The notes beneath the pieces were generated by a model. The model was given only the letters and a program-made list of their open reading frames with translations, did not search any database and was not told where the DNA came from. Of a DNA stretch of 64,000 nt, positions 8,426-16,859 are shown one piece after another (within the stretch, counting starts at the first letter, position 1; every line of letters begins with the position of its first letter). The position numbers and the translations under genes were made by a program. The stretch comes from CAWDLX01 sp046728155 (GTDB lineage: Bacteria > Actinomycetota > Actinomycetes > Mycobacteriales > Micromonosporaceae): NCBI GenBank assembly GCA_046728155.1, contig JBKPDY010000014.1, positions 1 through 64,000 of the forward strand. Reading direction: 5' to 3'.

Positions 8426-8992
8426 TCACGAATCCAGATACTGCCCGACGGTCGCCCGGTCGACCTGGCCGGCGAGCTCGACCAGCCGGTCGATCGTCGT
8501 GGCTCCGACCCGGTGGCCGTGCGCCCGCAGGGCCCGTCCGACGTCGCCGTACGAGGTGACGATGCACCCCTCGGGCGGCCGTCCATAGTAGACGATCGGC
8601 CCGGTACCGAGGAAAGCGACAACAGGGACGACCGGGATCCGCCGTCCGGCGATCCTGGTCATCTGCTGGGAGATGCGGGTGGCGTCCCGGCGGGCGAGCG
8701 CGACGTACGGTGGCCGCCGCCCGTCGACCTGGACGACGTCTCCGGCGAGCTCCACCCGCGACCGGCCATGGTCGCAAACCGTTATCTGGAAGATCCCGCC
8801 CGGGCCGATCGCGAGGAAGTCCGGATCGTCTGGGTGATAATCGACGATGCGCCAGTCGGGACCCAATATCTCCACCCGATGCGCCACCCGCTGCCGCCCG
8901 GTCATCGCCCTGCGCTTCGTCATCGCGACCACCCGACGGCTCAGCCACGAGCCGGACGCTATGGGCGCTCTCATGTAGGCCGACTCGGTCAC
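8426..8992 (-). CDS. Nuclease-related (NERD-like) small protein
   Basis: 188-residue protein. The stretch GPDWRIVDYHPDDPDFLAIGPGGIFQITV looks like the core of a NERD/restriction-endonuclease-like fold (a D...GPGG pattern where nucleases have D...ExK), and VVPVVAFLGTGPIVYYG follows. The expected catalytic lysine pattern is not clear (QITVCDHGRS), so activity is doubtful. It is followed by about 165 bp of apparent non-coding sequence before the DUF5926 gene. The family call is tentative. Confidence 0.5.
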   Translation of the reverse strand: MTESAYMRAPIASGSWLSRRVVAMTKRRAMTGRQRVAHRVEILGPDWRIVDYHPDDPDFLAIGPGGIFQITVCDHGRSRVELAGDVVQVDGRRPPYVALARRDATRISQQMTRIAGRRIPVVPVVAFLGTGPIVYYGRPPEGCIVTSYGDVGRALRAHGHRVGATTIDRLVELAGQVDRATVGQYLDS

Positions 8993-9157
8993 GGCACACC
9001 TCCACGACGGGGGACTTCGCTTCGTTGTGGTTCCAATACGGTACGTGCTCAGCCCCGGGCAAGGGTAGAGCGGTTGACCGATGTTTCCGGACGAGCGCTG
9101 AGGGGTGTGCCGAAGCGGTCAATCACTCCACATTGGACGGAGCGTCGCCCTGTGGGA

Positions 9158-10030
9158 TCAGCGGAGCGCCAGTTGACGGCCGAGCAGACCCTGCCTTGCG
9201 CGGCGCTGGTCGGCGTCGAGCGGTCGGGTCTCGGCGAGAGCCAACCGGTACCGGTCAGCGAACGCCGCCAACGGGCCTTCCCACTCCGCCGCGTCGGCCT
9301 CAGACGGGAGGTCCCAGACCGGCACGAGCAGCCCGTGGGCCCGGAACATCCCGGCGAATCGGGTGGCGCCCCCCACGTTCAGGCCACCCGCGGCGGAGAT
9401 CCGCGACAGTGCGGCCAGCGCGGCATCCTCGTCGTCGGCGAGCACCCAACGCAGGTGCGTCCGCTCCGGGAAGCGGCACCAGTACGCCGATGGCGCCGCG
9501 GTCAGCCGCACCGTAGGGAACACGGATGCGTTTGCGCGCTCCAGTGACGCGGTCACGTCGGGGTCGGTCGACTCCTCGTCGAGCCAGAAGTCGAAGCCGT
9601 GCTGGACGGTCACCTTGAGATCGTCGGATGTCAGGATGTCCTGCAGGCGCGGACCCACTCCGGGCAGGGCCGGCACGGTGACCGAGGAGCCCGGCTCCGT
9701 CTCCAGCGCGAGCAGGAGTGCGAGCGCGATGTCCCGGCTCACATCGCCGGACTGCGTGTTGCGCTGGAGACCGAGGAGGATCCGGCCATCCGGCTTGGCG
9801 AGGGCCGGCCACGCCAACGGTAGGACGGTCGCGAGGATGATCTCCCGATCCGGGTATTTGTCGGCTAGCTCGGGCACGAGGTGCAGTGATGCGGTCGCCG
9901 CCGGCACCAGCTCACGCATCGCCACCCAGTCGCCTTCGCCTGCCAGGCCTTTGAACGGACGGGGTACGAAGATGTCGCGGACCCGCTCCCGGCGACGCGC
10001 GGATTGGGCCGATGCGCGGCGCTTGCTCAT
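9158..10030 (-). CDS. DUF5926 family protein
   Basis: 290-residue soluble protein matching the actinobacterial DUF5926 family: basic N-terminus MSKRRASAQSARRRERVRDIFVPRPFKGLAGEGDWVAMREL (in part), long acidic middle, and C-terminal DRYRLALAETRPLDADQRRARQGLLGRQ. The basic start could bind nucleic acid, but no motif proves it. No membrane segments or catalytic signature. It is transcribed alone between unrelated neighbours. Function unknown. Confidence 0.8.
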   Translation of the reverse strand: MSKRRASAQSARRRERVRDIFVPRPFKGLAGEGDWVAMRELVPAATASLHLVPELADKYPDREIILATVLPLAWPALAKPDGRILLGLQRNTQSGDVSRDIALALLLALETEPGSSVTVPALPGVGPRLQDILTSDDLKVTVQHGFDFWLDEESTDPDVTASLERANASVFPTVRLTAAPSAYWCRFPERTHLRWVLADDEDAALAALSRISAAGGLNVGGATRFAGMFRAHGLLVPVWDLPSEADAAEWEGPLAAFADRYRLALAETRPLDADQRRARQGLLGRQLALR

Positions 10031-10089
10031 GACACGAGCCTAGGCCCTGCCTGGACGGGCAAGCTCACGCCGGGCCAGCCCCGCCGGGG

Positions 10090-10569
10090 TCAGGCGGTGC
10101 TGACCCGAGCCTTACCGTCTCCAGGGCCGACATCGGCCCAGACGCAGCAGCCCGCTCCGTTCCGGTCGACGCCCCATCGCCGCGCCAGCGCCGCGACAAT
10201 CGCCAGCCCTCGCCCGTCGATGGCGTCCGGATCCGCCGCCCGCGGTGTCGGGACCAGGGACGAACCACCGTCGATCACCTGCAGGCGAACCAGAGCCTCA
10301 CCGGAGGACCGGACGATCCGCCAGGTCAGATGAATGACGCCGCCCGGGAGGGCCCGGGCATGACGGACGGCGTTGCCCAGCAGTTCGGCGCTGACGGCAA
10401 CGGCGTCGGCGGCCACCGCGGGGGGGAGCGGCTGGCCGACAGTGGCGAGTTGGGCTGCGAGCTGCCGTCGGCCGATCCGAGCGCCCTGGGCGTGATGGGC
10501 TACGACGATGAGGGCCGGCGAGTCACCAGCCGACCCTGGTCCCGCCCGGTCGCCAACAGCCATCGACAC
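10090..10569 (-). CDS. RsbW-like ATP-binding regulatory protein
   Basis: 159-residue protein with a single HATPase_c fold of the anti-sigma-factor/serine kinase type. The N box is SAELLGNAVRHA (ExxxNAxxH), then VIDGGSS as the G1 box and GRGLAIVAALARRWGV as the G2 box. It has no partner-binding tail that I recognise. The gene starts 3 bp after the histidine kinase stop, so it is the last gene of the rhodanese-GDPD-kinase operon. It may regulate a sigma factor or anti-sigma antagonist, but none is encoded nearby. Confidence 0.85.
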   Translation of the reverse strand: MSMAVGDRAGPGSAGDSPALIVVAHHAQGARIGRRQLAAQLATVGQPLPPAVAADAVAVSAELLGNAVRHARALPGGVIHLTWRIVRSSGEALVRLQVIDGGSSLVPTPRAADPDAIDGRGLAIVAALARRWGVDRNGAGCCVWADVGPGDGKARVSTA

Positions 10570-10572
10570 GCG

Positions 10573-11865
10573 TCACGCCTCCCCGAGCGTCGTCCGCCGC
10601 CCATGACCATCAGCCCGAAGCAGCCGGACCTCGGCAACGGTGCCGCCACCGTCACGAGGACGCAATGATACCCACCCCATTTGTCGCTCCACGAGCCGTC
10701 TGACGAGATACAGACCGAGACCGGCCCCGGGGCGACCGTCGCCGTTGCGCTGGGCACGCCAGAATCGTTCGAAGGCGATCTCGGCCTGTGCCGGGTCGAT
10801 CCCCACGCCGCGGTCGCGTACCTGGATATAGACCGTCTCCGCGTCGGCGCCAGCCCGAAGGTCCACACTCGGCTGGGCGTCGCGGACGGCGGACGGTTGT
10901 GGTGTCGCGCGCAGCGCATTGGTGACCAGTTCCGCCACGACCGAGGTGAGCAGGGAGGGGTCACCGATCGCCATGGGTAGCTCCCGCGGCACATGCACGC
11001 GCACCGCGCGCCGCAGGTCCATCGGCAGGTCCTCGGCGGTATGGGCGAGCGCTTCGACCGGATCGAAGGGCACCGTGCGGACCAGCCAGCCCGCCTCGCT
11101 CTCGCCGGTGGACGCCCGCAGCATGCGGTCCACCAGTCGGGCCAGCTCGTCGGCGCGCAGCATCAGCACCCGCGACGCCTCCCGCCGGTTCGCCTCGTCG
11201 AGCGCGTCCCAGCGGTCGGCCAACATGCTTGCGTACCCCTTGACAACGGTCACCGGCGTCCGCAGCTCGTGTCCGGCCACGGCGAGGAACAGCGCACGGT
11301 CCTCCGTGTCGGCCACACTCGCGATCGAAGCGGCCACCGGCGGCTGGAAGATGTGGCGGGCGGCCTGTGCGGTTAACTCCACAATGGACATCACGCCCTT
11401 GAGATCGTCCACCTCATGGGTGTCGAAGTAGAGGTGGAACGCCCCGACGGGCGTGCCGCCGCGGTACACCTTCGCGGAGGTGAGCGTCACTAGTCCTTGC
11501 CGAAGCGGCCGCGCCGCGAGTTCGGGGGGGATCTGGTCGATCCTTCGCAGCCCGGTGTCGGGGGGACGGTTGCGCAGGTGGGCGTACTCGGGGCCAATCG
11601 GCTGGCCTAACGAGGAGAGCATGGCACCGGTGGCCAGGACGATGCGCCCCATGTCACCCCGGTACTCGATGAACGTCGCAGCCTTCGCGCCGGTCGCCTC
11701 CTGCGCGGTTGTGATCAGCGACTGGAGCGACGGCAAGCCCGGTGACCCGGTGACGATGCGGGCGAGCGTGGTGAGGCCGCTCACCAGCCGTCCGTAGTCG
11801 ATGGGCATGCGCAGAGTCTCCGCCTGCCTCGTCCCGATCGCCACCGGGGGCGGCCCAAGAATCAT
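10573..11865 (-). CDS. Sensor histidine kinase (GAF-like, HisKA, HATPase)
   Basis: 430-residue protein. An N-terminal GAF-like sensory domain (about residues 45-190) is followed by HisKA with phospho-acceptor His in AVAGHELRTPVTVVKGY and a HATPase_c domain with an N box near LVTNALRA, DRGVGIDP (G1) and GAGLGLYLVRRLVE (G2). No TM segments, so it is cytoplasmic. ATG 11865 overlaps the GDPD stop (ATGA); ATG 11808 with GGAGA upstream is an alternative. No response regulator is adjacent, making it an orphan here. It is co-transcribed with the RsbW-like gene. Confidence 0.9.
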   Translation of the reverse strand: MILGPPPVAIGTRQAETLRMPIDYGRLVSGLTTLARIVTGSPGLPSLQSLITTAQEATGAKAATFIEYRGDMGRIVLATGAMLSSLGQPIGPEYAHLRNRPPDTGLRRIDQIPPELAARPLRQGLVTLTSAKVYRGGTPVGAFHLYFDTHEVDDLKGVMSIVELTAQAARHIFQPPVAASIASVADTEDRALFLAVAGHELRTPVTVVKGYASMLADRWDALDEANRREASRVLMLRADELARLVDRMLRASTGESEAGWLVRTVPFDPVEALAHTAEDLPMDLRRAVRVHVPRELPMAIGDPSLLTSVVAELVTNALRATPQPSAVRDAQPSVDLRAGADAETVYIQVRDRGVGIDPAQAEIAFERFWRAQRNGDGRPGAGLGLYLVRRLVERQMGWVSLRPRDGGGTVAEVRLLRADGHGRRTTLGEA

Positions 11866-12653
11866 CGCCCGAGGCGGGCGAGCACGGCGGCGGGCCGGTC
11901 CGAGATGATGCCATCGACACCGAGACGGATCATGAGGTCGATCTCGGCGGGTTCGTTGACCGTCCAGACATAGACCTCGTGGCCGCGGTCGTGGGCTCGT
12001 CGCACGAGATCGGGTCGGGCCCGGACCACGCTCAGTCCCGGGCCGAGGATGCGGGCGCCAAAGGGTGGACGGCCGTCCCGCGCTCCGGGGGTCGCGATGT
12101 CGAACAGGAAGACCGTTGGCACGTCGGGTGCGACCGCCCGCAACCGGCGCAGCGCGAGCGGCGAAAACGACATCACGGTGATCTGTACGTCGGCGTCCGG
12201 GTCGGGCGTGACCAAGTCGTACCGTGCGAGCAGCCGTGCCAACCGCTCCTCGACCTGTGCGCCGTAGCGGCTCGGGTGTTTGGTCTCGACCAGCATCCGC
12301 AGCGGCCGGCCCGCCTCCAACGCGGTCGCTAGCAGCCGATCAAGTGTCAGTACGGTAGCCGGCGCTGTCTCCGGGTCACCGGGGCCCACCGCCTCCGGCG
12401 TACCGGGATGCCATGACCCGAAGTCCAGGCGTTCCAGCTCGTCCAGGGTCAAGCCGCTGACCCGGCCACGCCCGTCGCTCGTCCGGTTGAGCCGGCTGTC
12501 GTGGATACAGACGAGGTGACCGTCGCGGGTCAACCGCACGTCGCACTCGAGACCGTCCGCGCCCTGGTCGATGGCTCGCCGGTACGCATCGAGCGTGTGC
12601 TCGGGCAGCTCGGCCGAGGCACCGCGATGGGCGAAGACGAGTGGTCCGATCAC
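11862..12653 (-). CDS. Glycerophosphodiester phosphodiesterase
   Basis: 263-residue GDPD-family TIM barrel that hydrolyses glycerophosphodiesters to glycerol-3-phosphate and an alcohol. The N-terminal HRGASAELPEHT carries the catalytic His and Arg, and GLECDVRLTRDGHLVCIHD carries the Glu/Asp metal ligands and second catalytic His. Other blocks (VETKHPSRYG, VYVWTVNEPAE, GVDGIISDRP) are all in place. No signal peptide, so intracellular. Both ends overlap their neighbours by 4 bp (ATGA), showing a translationally coupled operon. Confidence 0.94.
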   Translation of the reverse strand: MIGPLVFAHRGASAELPEHTLDAYRRAIDQGADGLECDVRLTRDGHLVCIHDSRLNRTSDGRGRVSGLTLDELERLDFGSWHPGTPEAVGPGDPETAPATVLTLDRLLATALEAGRPLRMLVETKHPSRYGAQVEERLARLLARYDLVTPDPDADVQITVMSFSPLALRRLRAVAPDVPTVFLFDIATPGARDGRPPFGARILGPGLSVVRARPDLVRRAHDRGHEVYVWTVNEPAEIDLMIRLGVDGIISDRPAAVLARLGR

Positions 12654-12988
12654 AGAACAAACGGGGCCTGAGGCCCGTCATTCACGATCGGAAGACCTGC
12701 GGACACCCAAGCGACCATTCCGCCCTCCAGATTGGCCACCCGGTCGTAGCCCTGCGCCAGTAAGTAGGCGACGACCTGAGCCGACCGGGCGCCAACCCGG
12801 CAGACCACCACTACGTTACGGTCGCGTGGCAGTTCGTCGAGACGACCGGGGATCTCCATCATGGGCAGATGCCGCGCGGCGGGAGCGTGTCCCGCGGTCC
12901 ACTCCTCGTCATCCCGGACATCGATGAGGAGCACGTCGTCACTCAGGTCCGCCGGAGTTATCTCGGGCAGTCTTCGGCCGTCGAACAC
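12650..12988 (-). CDS. Single-domain rhodanese-like protein
   Basis: 112-residue stand-alone rhodanese domain. The active-site loop is VVVCRVGARSAQV with the persulfide-forming Cys (about residue 64). The N-terminal block DDVLLIDVRDDEEWTAGHAPAARHLP is typical. It may transfer sulfur or act in redox control; the true acceptor is unknown. It is the first gene of the operon leading to GDPD, kinase and ATPase, and its stop overlaps the GDPD start as ATGA. Confidence 0.9.
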   Translation of the reverse strand: MFDGRRLPEITPADLSDDVLLIDVRDDEEWTAGHAPAARHLPMMEIPGRLDELPRDRNVVVVCRVGARSAQVVAYLLAQGYDRVANLEGGMVAWVSAGLPIVNDGPQAPFVL

Positions 12989-13010
12989 AAGGCCTGTATA
13001 GCAGGCCGAA

Positions 13011-14072
13011 TCAGAGGTGGTTCACCCACGCCTCGTTCTGGCTAGCCCATTCGACCACGGTGTCCTCGCGCAGAGCCGCGAACAGGCCGCTCGCGTCGTT
13101 CGTCGCGACTACGAACGACTCTCCATTGATCGTCTGGAAGGACGACGGAACCTTGATGCCGATGAGCTGGCCGGCCCCGATGCCGCGCAGTCCGTACGCG
13201 AGGTCGAACAGGGAGTGCTCGCCGCTGTCGACGGTCATCGCGCCGCCGACGGCACGGATGAACTGGTCGAGCTTCACCGGGTTGGTCAGGGTCCCGCTGT
13301 CCGAGGCTCGCTGCATCATCGCCTTGATGAACTGCTGCTGGTGTCGTTGCCGGGTGAAGTCACCGTCCGCGTACTGCTCCCGTTGGCGCAGGTAGTCGAG
13401 CGCGTCGGTCGAGTTCATCAGGCGGCAGCCGACCGGGAACTTCCTTCCGGTATGGATCGAGGTGGTCGCGACGTCGACGCACAGTCTGACCCCGCCCAGC
13501 AGGTCAACCGCGTGCTTGAGACCGTCGAACCGCACCGCAACCGCGCCGTCGAATCGCAGGCCGCTCACGTCGGTCAGCGTCCTGGACAGCAACTGGATTC
13601 CCTCAGGACCGCCGTGCCCCACGTCGAACGCCGAGTTGATCTTCGTGGTCGCCCCCGCGAAGCCCTCGGTCGGCAAGGGCGGTATATCGACCAGGAGGTC
13701 ACGCGGGATGGACACCAGGACAACGCGATCCAGCGACCGTACGACGTGGGCGATGATGATCGTGTCGGACCGTTGCCCCGCGGTCGGGCTCCAGGTGCGG
13801 TAGTCCGAGCCGATGAGCAGGAAGTTCAGCGGGCCGGCCACCGGTCCCCCCTGCGCCCTGGCCGCCGGATCGAGCAGGGTGCCGCGGCCGAACGCGCTCT
13901 CGTACCGCCGGATCAGGAGGGTGCCGGCGATCGCGACCAGACCGACGAGCAGGGCGATCGCGACGCCAAAAGCGAGCATGATCCGCGGGAGTCGGCGCCG
14001 CCCCCGTCGGATTTCGGCCGCCCCAGCAGGGTCAGGTACGGCCTCACCCGTCGGCGCCGGCGAAGCGCGCAT
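13011..14072 (-). CDS. LytR-CpsA-Psr family glycopolymer ligase (LCP-1)
   Basis: 353-residue LCP protein. These enzymes transfer polyprenyl-phosphate-linked glycopolymers to peptidoglycan outside the membrane. A basic cytoplasmic N-terminus precedes one TM (about residues 33-53). The LCP domain follows: NFLLIGSDYR, SDTIIIAHV, LVSIPRDLLV (conserved Arg/Asp), INSAF, and LDYLRQREQYADGDFTRQRHQQ, all positions lining the pyrophosphate and lipid site. It is the first of three tandem same-strand LCP genes. Confidence 0.93.
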   Translation of the reverse strand: MRASPAPTGEAVPDPAGAAEIRRGRRRLPRIMLAFGVAIALLVGLVAIAGTLLIRRYESAFGRGTLLDPAARAQGGPVAGPLNFLLIGSDYRTWSPTAGQRSDTIIIAHVVRSLDRVVLVSIPRDLLVDIPPLPTEGFAGATTKINSAFDVGHGGPEGIQLLSRTLTDVSGLRFDGAVAVRFDGLKHAVDLLGGVRLCVDVATTSIHTGRKFPVGCRLMNSTDALDYLRQREQYADGDFTRQRHQQQFIKAMMQRASDSGTLTNPVKLDQFIRAVGGAMTVDSGEHSLFDLAYGLRGIGAGQLIGIKVPSSFQTINGESFVVATNDASGLFAALREDTVVEWASQNEAWVNHL

Positions 14073-14187
14073 GGGCCGACTCTAAGCGGGGCAAGCCGGC
14101 ATCGTGCAGGAATGTCCCTAAATGCCCGCCTGCAGGCACCTCAGCCGTGGTCTTGGACGGCTCCCGAGGGCGCCGATCGTCGCCGCC

Positions 14188-15372
14188 TCAGGTCTGCTTC
14201 GGGGTGTTGTCGATGGTGATCCAGTTAGGGTGGCTGGCGAGGAAAGCAGCCATTGTGTCGTCGTGAACGGCCTTGAGCATCCGCATGCTGTCGGGCGAGA
14301 AGGCCTCGTCACCCTTGATGGTTCCGGGGGTGATCTTTCCGCCGTTCGTCTTAATCATGACGACGTGCTTGGTGTCGATGCCCTTCAACGTGAACAGCCA
14401 GTCGAGCACAGACGTGTTGCCGATGTCGAGGGTGAGCAGATTTCCCGCAGACTTCTGCAGGCCTTGGACCTTTCCGGGATCCGTGAGCGTGCCCCGGCTC
14501 ATCATCTTCTTGAAGATCGCCATCAGAAGCTGCTGCTGGTGCCGTTGCCTCACGTAGTCACCGGTGTCGAAGTGCCGTTGACGGGCATAGTCGAGGGCCG
14601 AGATGTAGTCGAAGTGTTGGCAGCCGACCTTGTACACCTTCTGCTGGGCGTACGGAACCTCGAGTGTGTGGTAAACGCCCTTGTTGTCGTAGTGGATCGA
14701 CCGCGTCTCCACGTCGACACAGAGGTCGACGCCGCCCATGGCCTTGAGAACGTCGCGGAAGCCGTCGAAGTTGATGATCGCTGCGCCATTGAAGGTGAGG
14801 CCCCCGGGGACCAGGTCGTTGATCGTCTCCATGGTCAGCGCGGCACCGCGTTGTCGACCGGCTGTTGAGAAGTCGCCCTGCTCGGTCCGGGTCATCGAGC
14901 CGAAGGCGAAGGCAGCGTTGATCTTGTCGAGGCCGCCGCGGTACCCGGTGTCCGGGTAGGGCGGGATGCGGACCTCGGCGTCACGGGGCAGCGAGACGAG
15001 GTACGCCGCATCGTGGGTGGCGGGGATGTGCACGATGATGATCGTGTCAGCCCGGATCAGGTTCTTACTGCCGTCACGCTGATCCATGCCGAGCAGCAGA
15101 AAGTTGATCGCGCCGCTGATGTCCTTACCCTGCAGTCCGGGCGGGATCAGAGCCGCCTGCGGGATGTTCGCCGTGAACCAGTCCGCGACAAGGCGGGGCA
15201 CCGCAACCGCGCCGCCGGCGACCACCATGACCACAGCGCCGATGATGATGCAGATCTTCGCCCAGACGGGGTCGGGCTTCTTCTTCTGACGGCGCACTCG
15301 TTTCCGGGGCGACGACGACGGCACGCCGTACGGCCGGCGCGGGCGCACGGCCGGGTCGGCGTATATCGTCAT
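14188..15372 (-). CDS. LytR-CpsA-Psr family glycopolymer ligase (LCP-2)
   Basis: 394 residues from ATG 15372; GAGGAG sits 7 nt before this start, and longer readings are not supported. A very basic cytoplasmic head (RKRVRRQKKK) precedes one TM (about residues 39-59). The LCP core has NFLLLGMDQRDG, ADTIIIVHI, LVSLPRDAEVRI, KINAAFAFG and LDYARQRHFDTGDYVRQRHQQQ. It is about 40 residues longer than LCP-1, with extra sequence after KINAAFAFG. Likely role: attachment of a secondary wall polymer. Paralogue of the genes on both sides. Confidence 0.93.
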   Translation of the reverse strand: MTIYADPAVRPRRPYGVPSSSPRKRVRRQKKKPDPVWAKICIIIGAVVMVVAGGAVAVPRLVADWFTANIPQAALIPPGLQGKDISGAINFLLLGMDQRDGSKNLIRADTIIIVHIPATHDAAYLVSLPRDAEVRIPPYPDTGYRGGLDKINAAFAFGSMTRTEQGDFSTAGRQRGAALTMETINDLVPGGLTFNGAAIINFDGFRDVLKAMGGVDLCVDVETRSIHYDNKGVYHTLEVPYAQQKVYKVGCQHFDYISALDYARQRHFDTGDYVRQRHQQQLLMAIFKKMMSRGTLTDPGKVQGLQKSAGNLLTLDIGNTSVLDWLFTLKGIDTKHVVMIKTNGGKITPGTIKGDEAFSPDSMRMLKAVHDDTMAAFLASHPNWITIDNTPKQT

Positions 15373-15490
15373 CGCGGCTCCTCGACGGGGGACATCGGGC
15401 CTCGGTTGGCAATGATCTGCCGACGTACCTACGGCGGTCGACAAGGACGACCGCGTCATGCGGATCAACAGACTACATGGTGATCGCTCA

Positions 15491-15568
15491 TAACTCAGCG
15501 CCGGTACTGCGCGTAACTCGGCGCCGGTACTGCCCGTAACTCAGCGCCGCGTAACCCAGCGGCCGTGC
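15491..15568. repeat. Short tandem repeat (23-bp unit) between LCP-3 and LCP-2
   Basis: Two near-perfect 23-bp units (15491-15513 and 15514-15536, core TAACTCAGCGCCGGTACTGC) are followed by two decayed partial units (15537-15551 and 15552-15568). Units differ by single changes. They lie directly after the LCP-3 stop on the minus strand and could be a processed terminator region or a simple slippage product. No hairpin is obvious. Confidence 0.6.
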
Positions 15569-16761
15569 TATGGGGAGTTGCCGGGCTTAGCCAGCCACTG
15601 CGCCACCGTGTCCTTGTTCACCGCGTCGAACAGCGCCAGCGCCTTCGTCCTGTCGCTGAGCACCACGCTCTGTCCATCCTGGGTCGCGGTACCTGCGTTC
15701 GGCGTCGTCATGAACGTGAGGTCGCTACTGCGCAGGCTGTGGAACTGCCAGGCGACGTCGAGGACCGAGAAATCCTTGTCCACGGTGACCGCATCGGCCA
15801 TCGAGGAGACGAACGCGGTGAGCCGCCCGAGGTCGGTGATGGTGCCGGCGCTCACGCCCTTGTCCATGATCGCCTTGAGGAACTCCTGCTGGTGGCGGAT
15901 CCGCGCGAAGTCCCCATCCGGGAACTGCTTGCGCTGCCGTACGTAGTCCAGCGCCTCGGCTCCGTTCAGATGATTGAGTCCCTTGTGGAATGTCCGGTAC
16001 GGCGGGTGGATGGAGCGGATCGTCCGCTCGATGTTCATGTCCACGCCGCCGAGTGCGTCGACGACCTTGACGAACCCGGCGAAGTCGATCAACGCCAAGT
16101 GGTCGACGCGGACGCCGGTGTACTCCTCGACCGTCTGCACGACAAGCGGGACCCCACCCCAGGCGGACGCCGCGTTGATCTTCGCCATGGTGTCGCCATA
16201 GGAACTGGTGCTGCTCTTGGGCACGTGTACCCACAGATCACGTGGGAACGAGATGACGTACGCCTTGTCGTGGCTGGCCGGTACGTGCATCAGCTCGATC
16301 GTGTCGGTGCGCCAGTTGCCACCCTGGGTGATGGGTTGGTCGGGATCGCGCGAGTCGGAGCCCAGCAACAGAATGTTCAACGCGCCGCTGACGGTCTTCG
16401 GTGGACGGTTGCTGCCTGCGACCATCTGGTCGATCGAGTCGGTCCGCTTGAGGTTGTCGTTGACGTGCTTGATGTAGAGCAGTCCCCAGGTAACCATGCC
16501 GCCGGCCACGAGCGCGAGGGCGATCAGGGTGACCAGCGCGATCCGGCCCCATCGCGGTCTGAGCTTCGGCTTGGCGCCGTACGTCGGGGGTAGAGCCGGC
16601 GATACCGGCTCGGCGACGGTGGCCGGAATCCAGTCCTGCGGGCTCCCCACCGCGGCAGCGCCGCCGGCTCTCGACGATTCCGGCGTACCCACGCTGGCCC
16701 GTCCAGTCCATCGTTGCTCCGCCAGGTCGTCGTTTTCGCTCGGACCCGGTGTCGTCGTCAT
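15568..16761 (-). CDS. LytR-CpsA-Psr family glycopolymer ligase (LCP-3)
   Basis: 397 residues from ATG 16761. A long polar, Pro/Ala/Ser-rich cytoplasmic N-terminus (about 73 residues) leads to one TM (about residues 74-94). The LCP domain has NILLLGSDSRDPDQ, RTDTIELMHV, VISFPRDLWVHVP, KINAASAWGG and LDYVRQRKQFPDGDFARIRHQQEF. The long N-terminus is unlike LCP-1 and LCP-2 and may mediate localisation or phosphorylation. It stands between the UXS-like epimerase and LCP-2, all on one strand. Confidence 0.93.
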   Translation of the reverse strand: MTTTPGPSENDDLAEQRWTGRASVGTPESSRAGGAAAVGSPQDWIPATVAEPVSPALPPTYGAKPKLRPRWGRIALVTLIALALVAGGMVTWGLLYIKHVNDNLKRTDSIDQMVAGSNRPPKTVSGALNILLLGSDSRDPDQPITQGGNWRTDTIELMHVPASHDKAYVISFPRDLWVHVPKSSTSSYGDTMAKINAASAWGGVPLVVQTVEEYTGVRVDHLALIDFAGFVKVVDALGGVDMNIERTIRSIHPPYRTFHKGLNHLNGAEALDYVRQRKQFPDGDFARIRHQQEFLKAIMDKGVSAGTITDLGRLTAFVSSMADAVTVDKDFSVLDVAWQFHSLRSSDLTFMTTPNAGTATQDGQSVVLSDRTKALALFDAVNKDTVAQWLAKPGNSP

Positions 16762-16836
16762 GAGCCCAAGCCTACGTACGCATCCTGAGGATGCCGGCGT
16801 TACCGGAGTGGTGGAGTTGCGCCGATGTGCTATGGA

Positions 16837-16858
16837 GCGCCCGTACGGGTGAGGGCGC
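16837..16858 (-). terminator. Hairpin after the UXS-like epimerase gene
   Basis: GCGCCC at 16837-16842 and GGGCGC at 16853-16858 form a 6-bp stem with a 10-nt loop, starting 2 bp after the epimerase stop. There is no U tract, as is common in high-GC actinomycetes. Plausible but weak terminator. Confidence 0.4.
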
Positions 16859-16859
16859 G

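Noticed and set aside
10073..10089. Terminator hairpin behind the RsbW-like gene
   Set aside because: Only a four-base CCCC/GGGG stem with a three-base loop; common by chance in this GC range.
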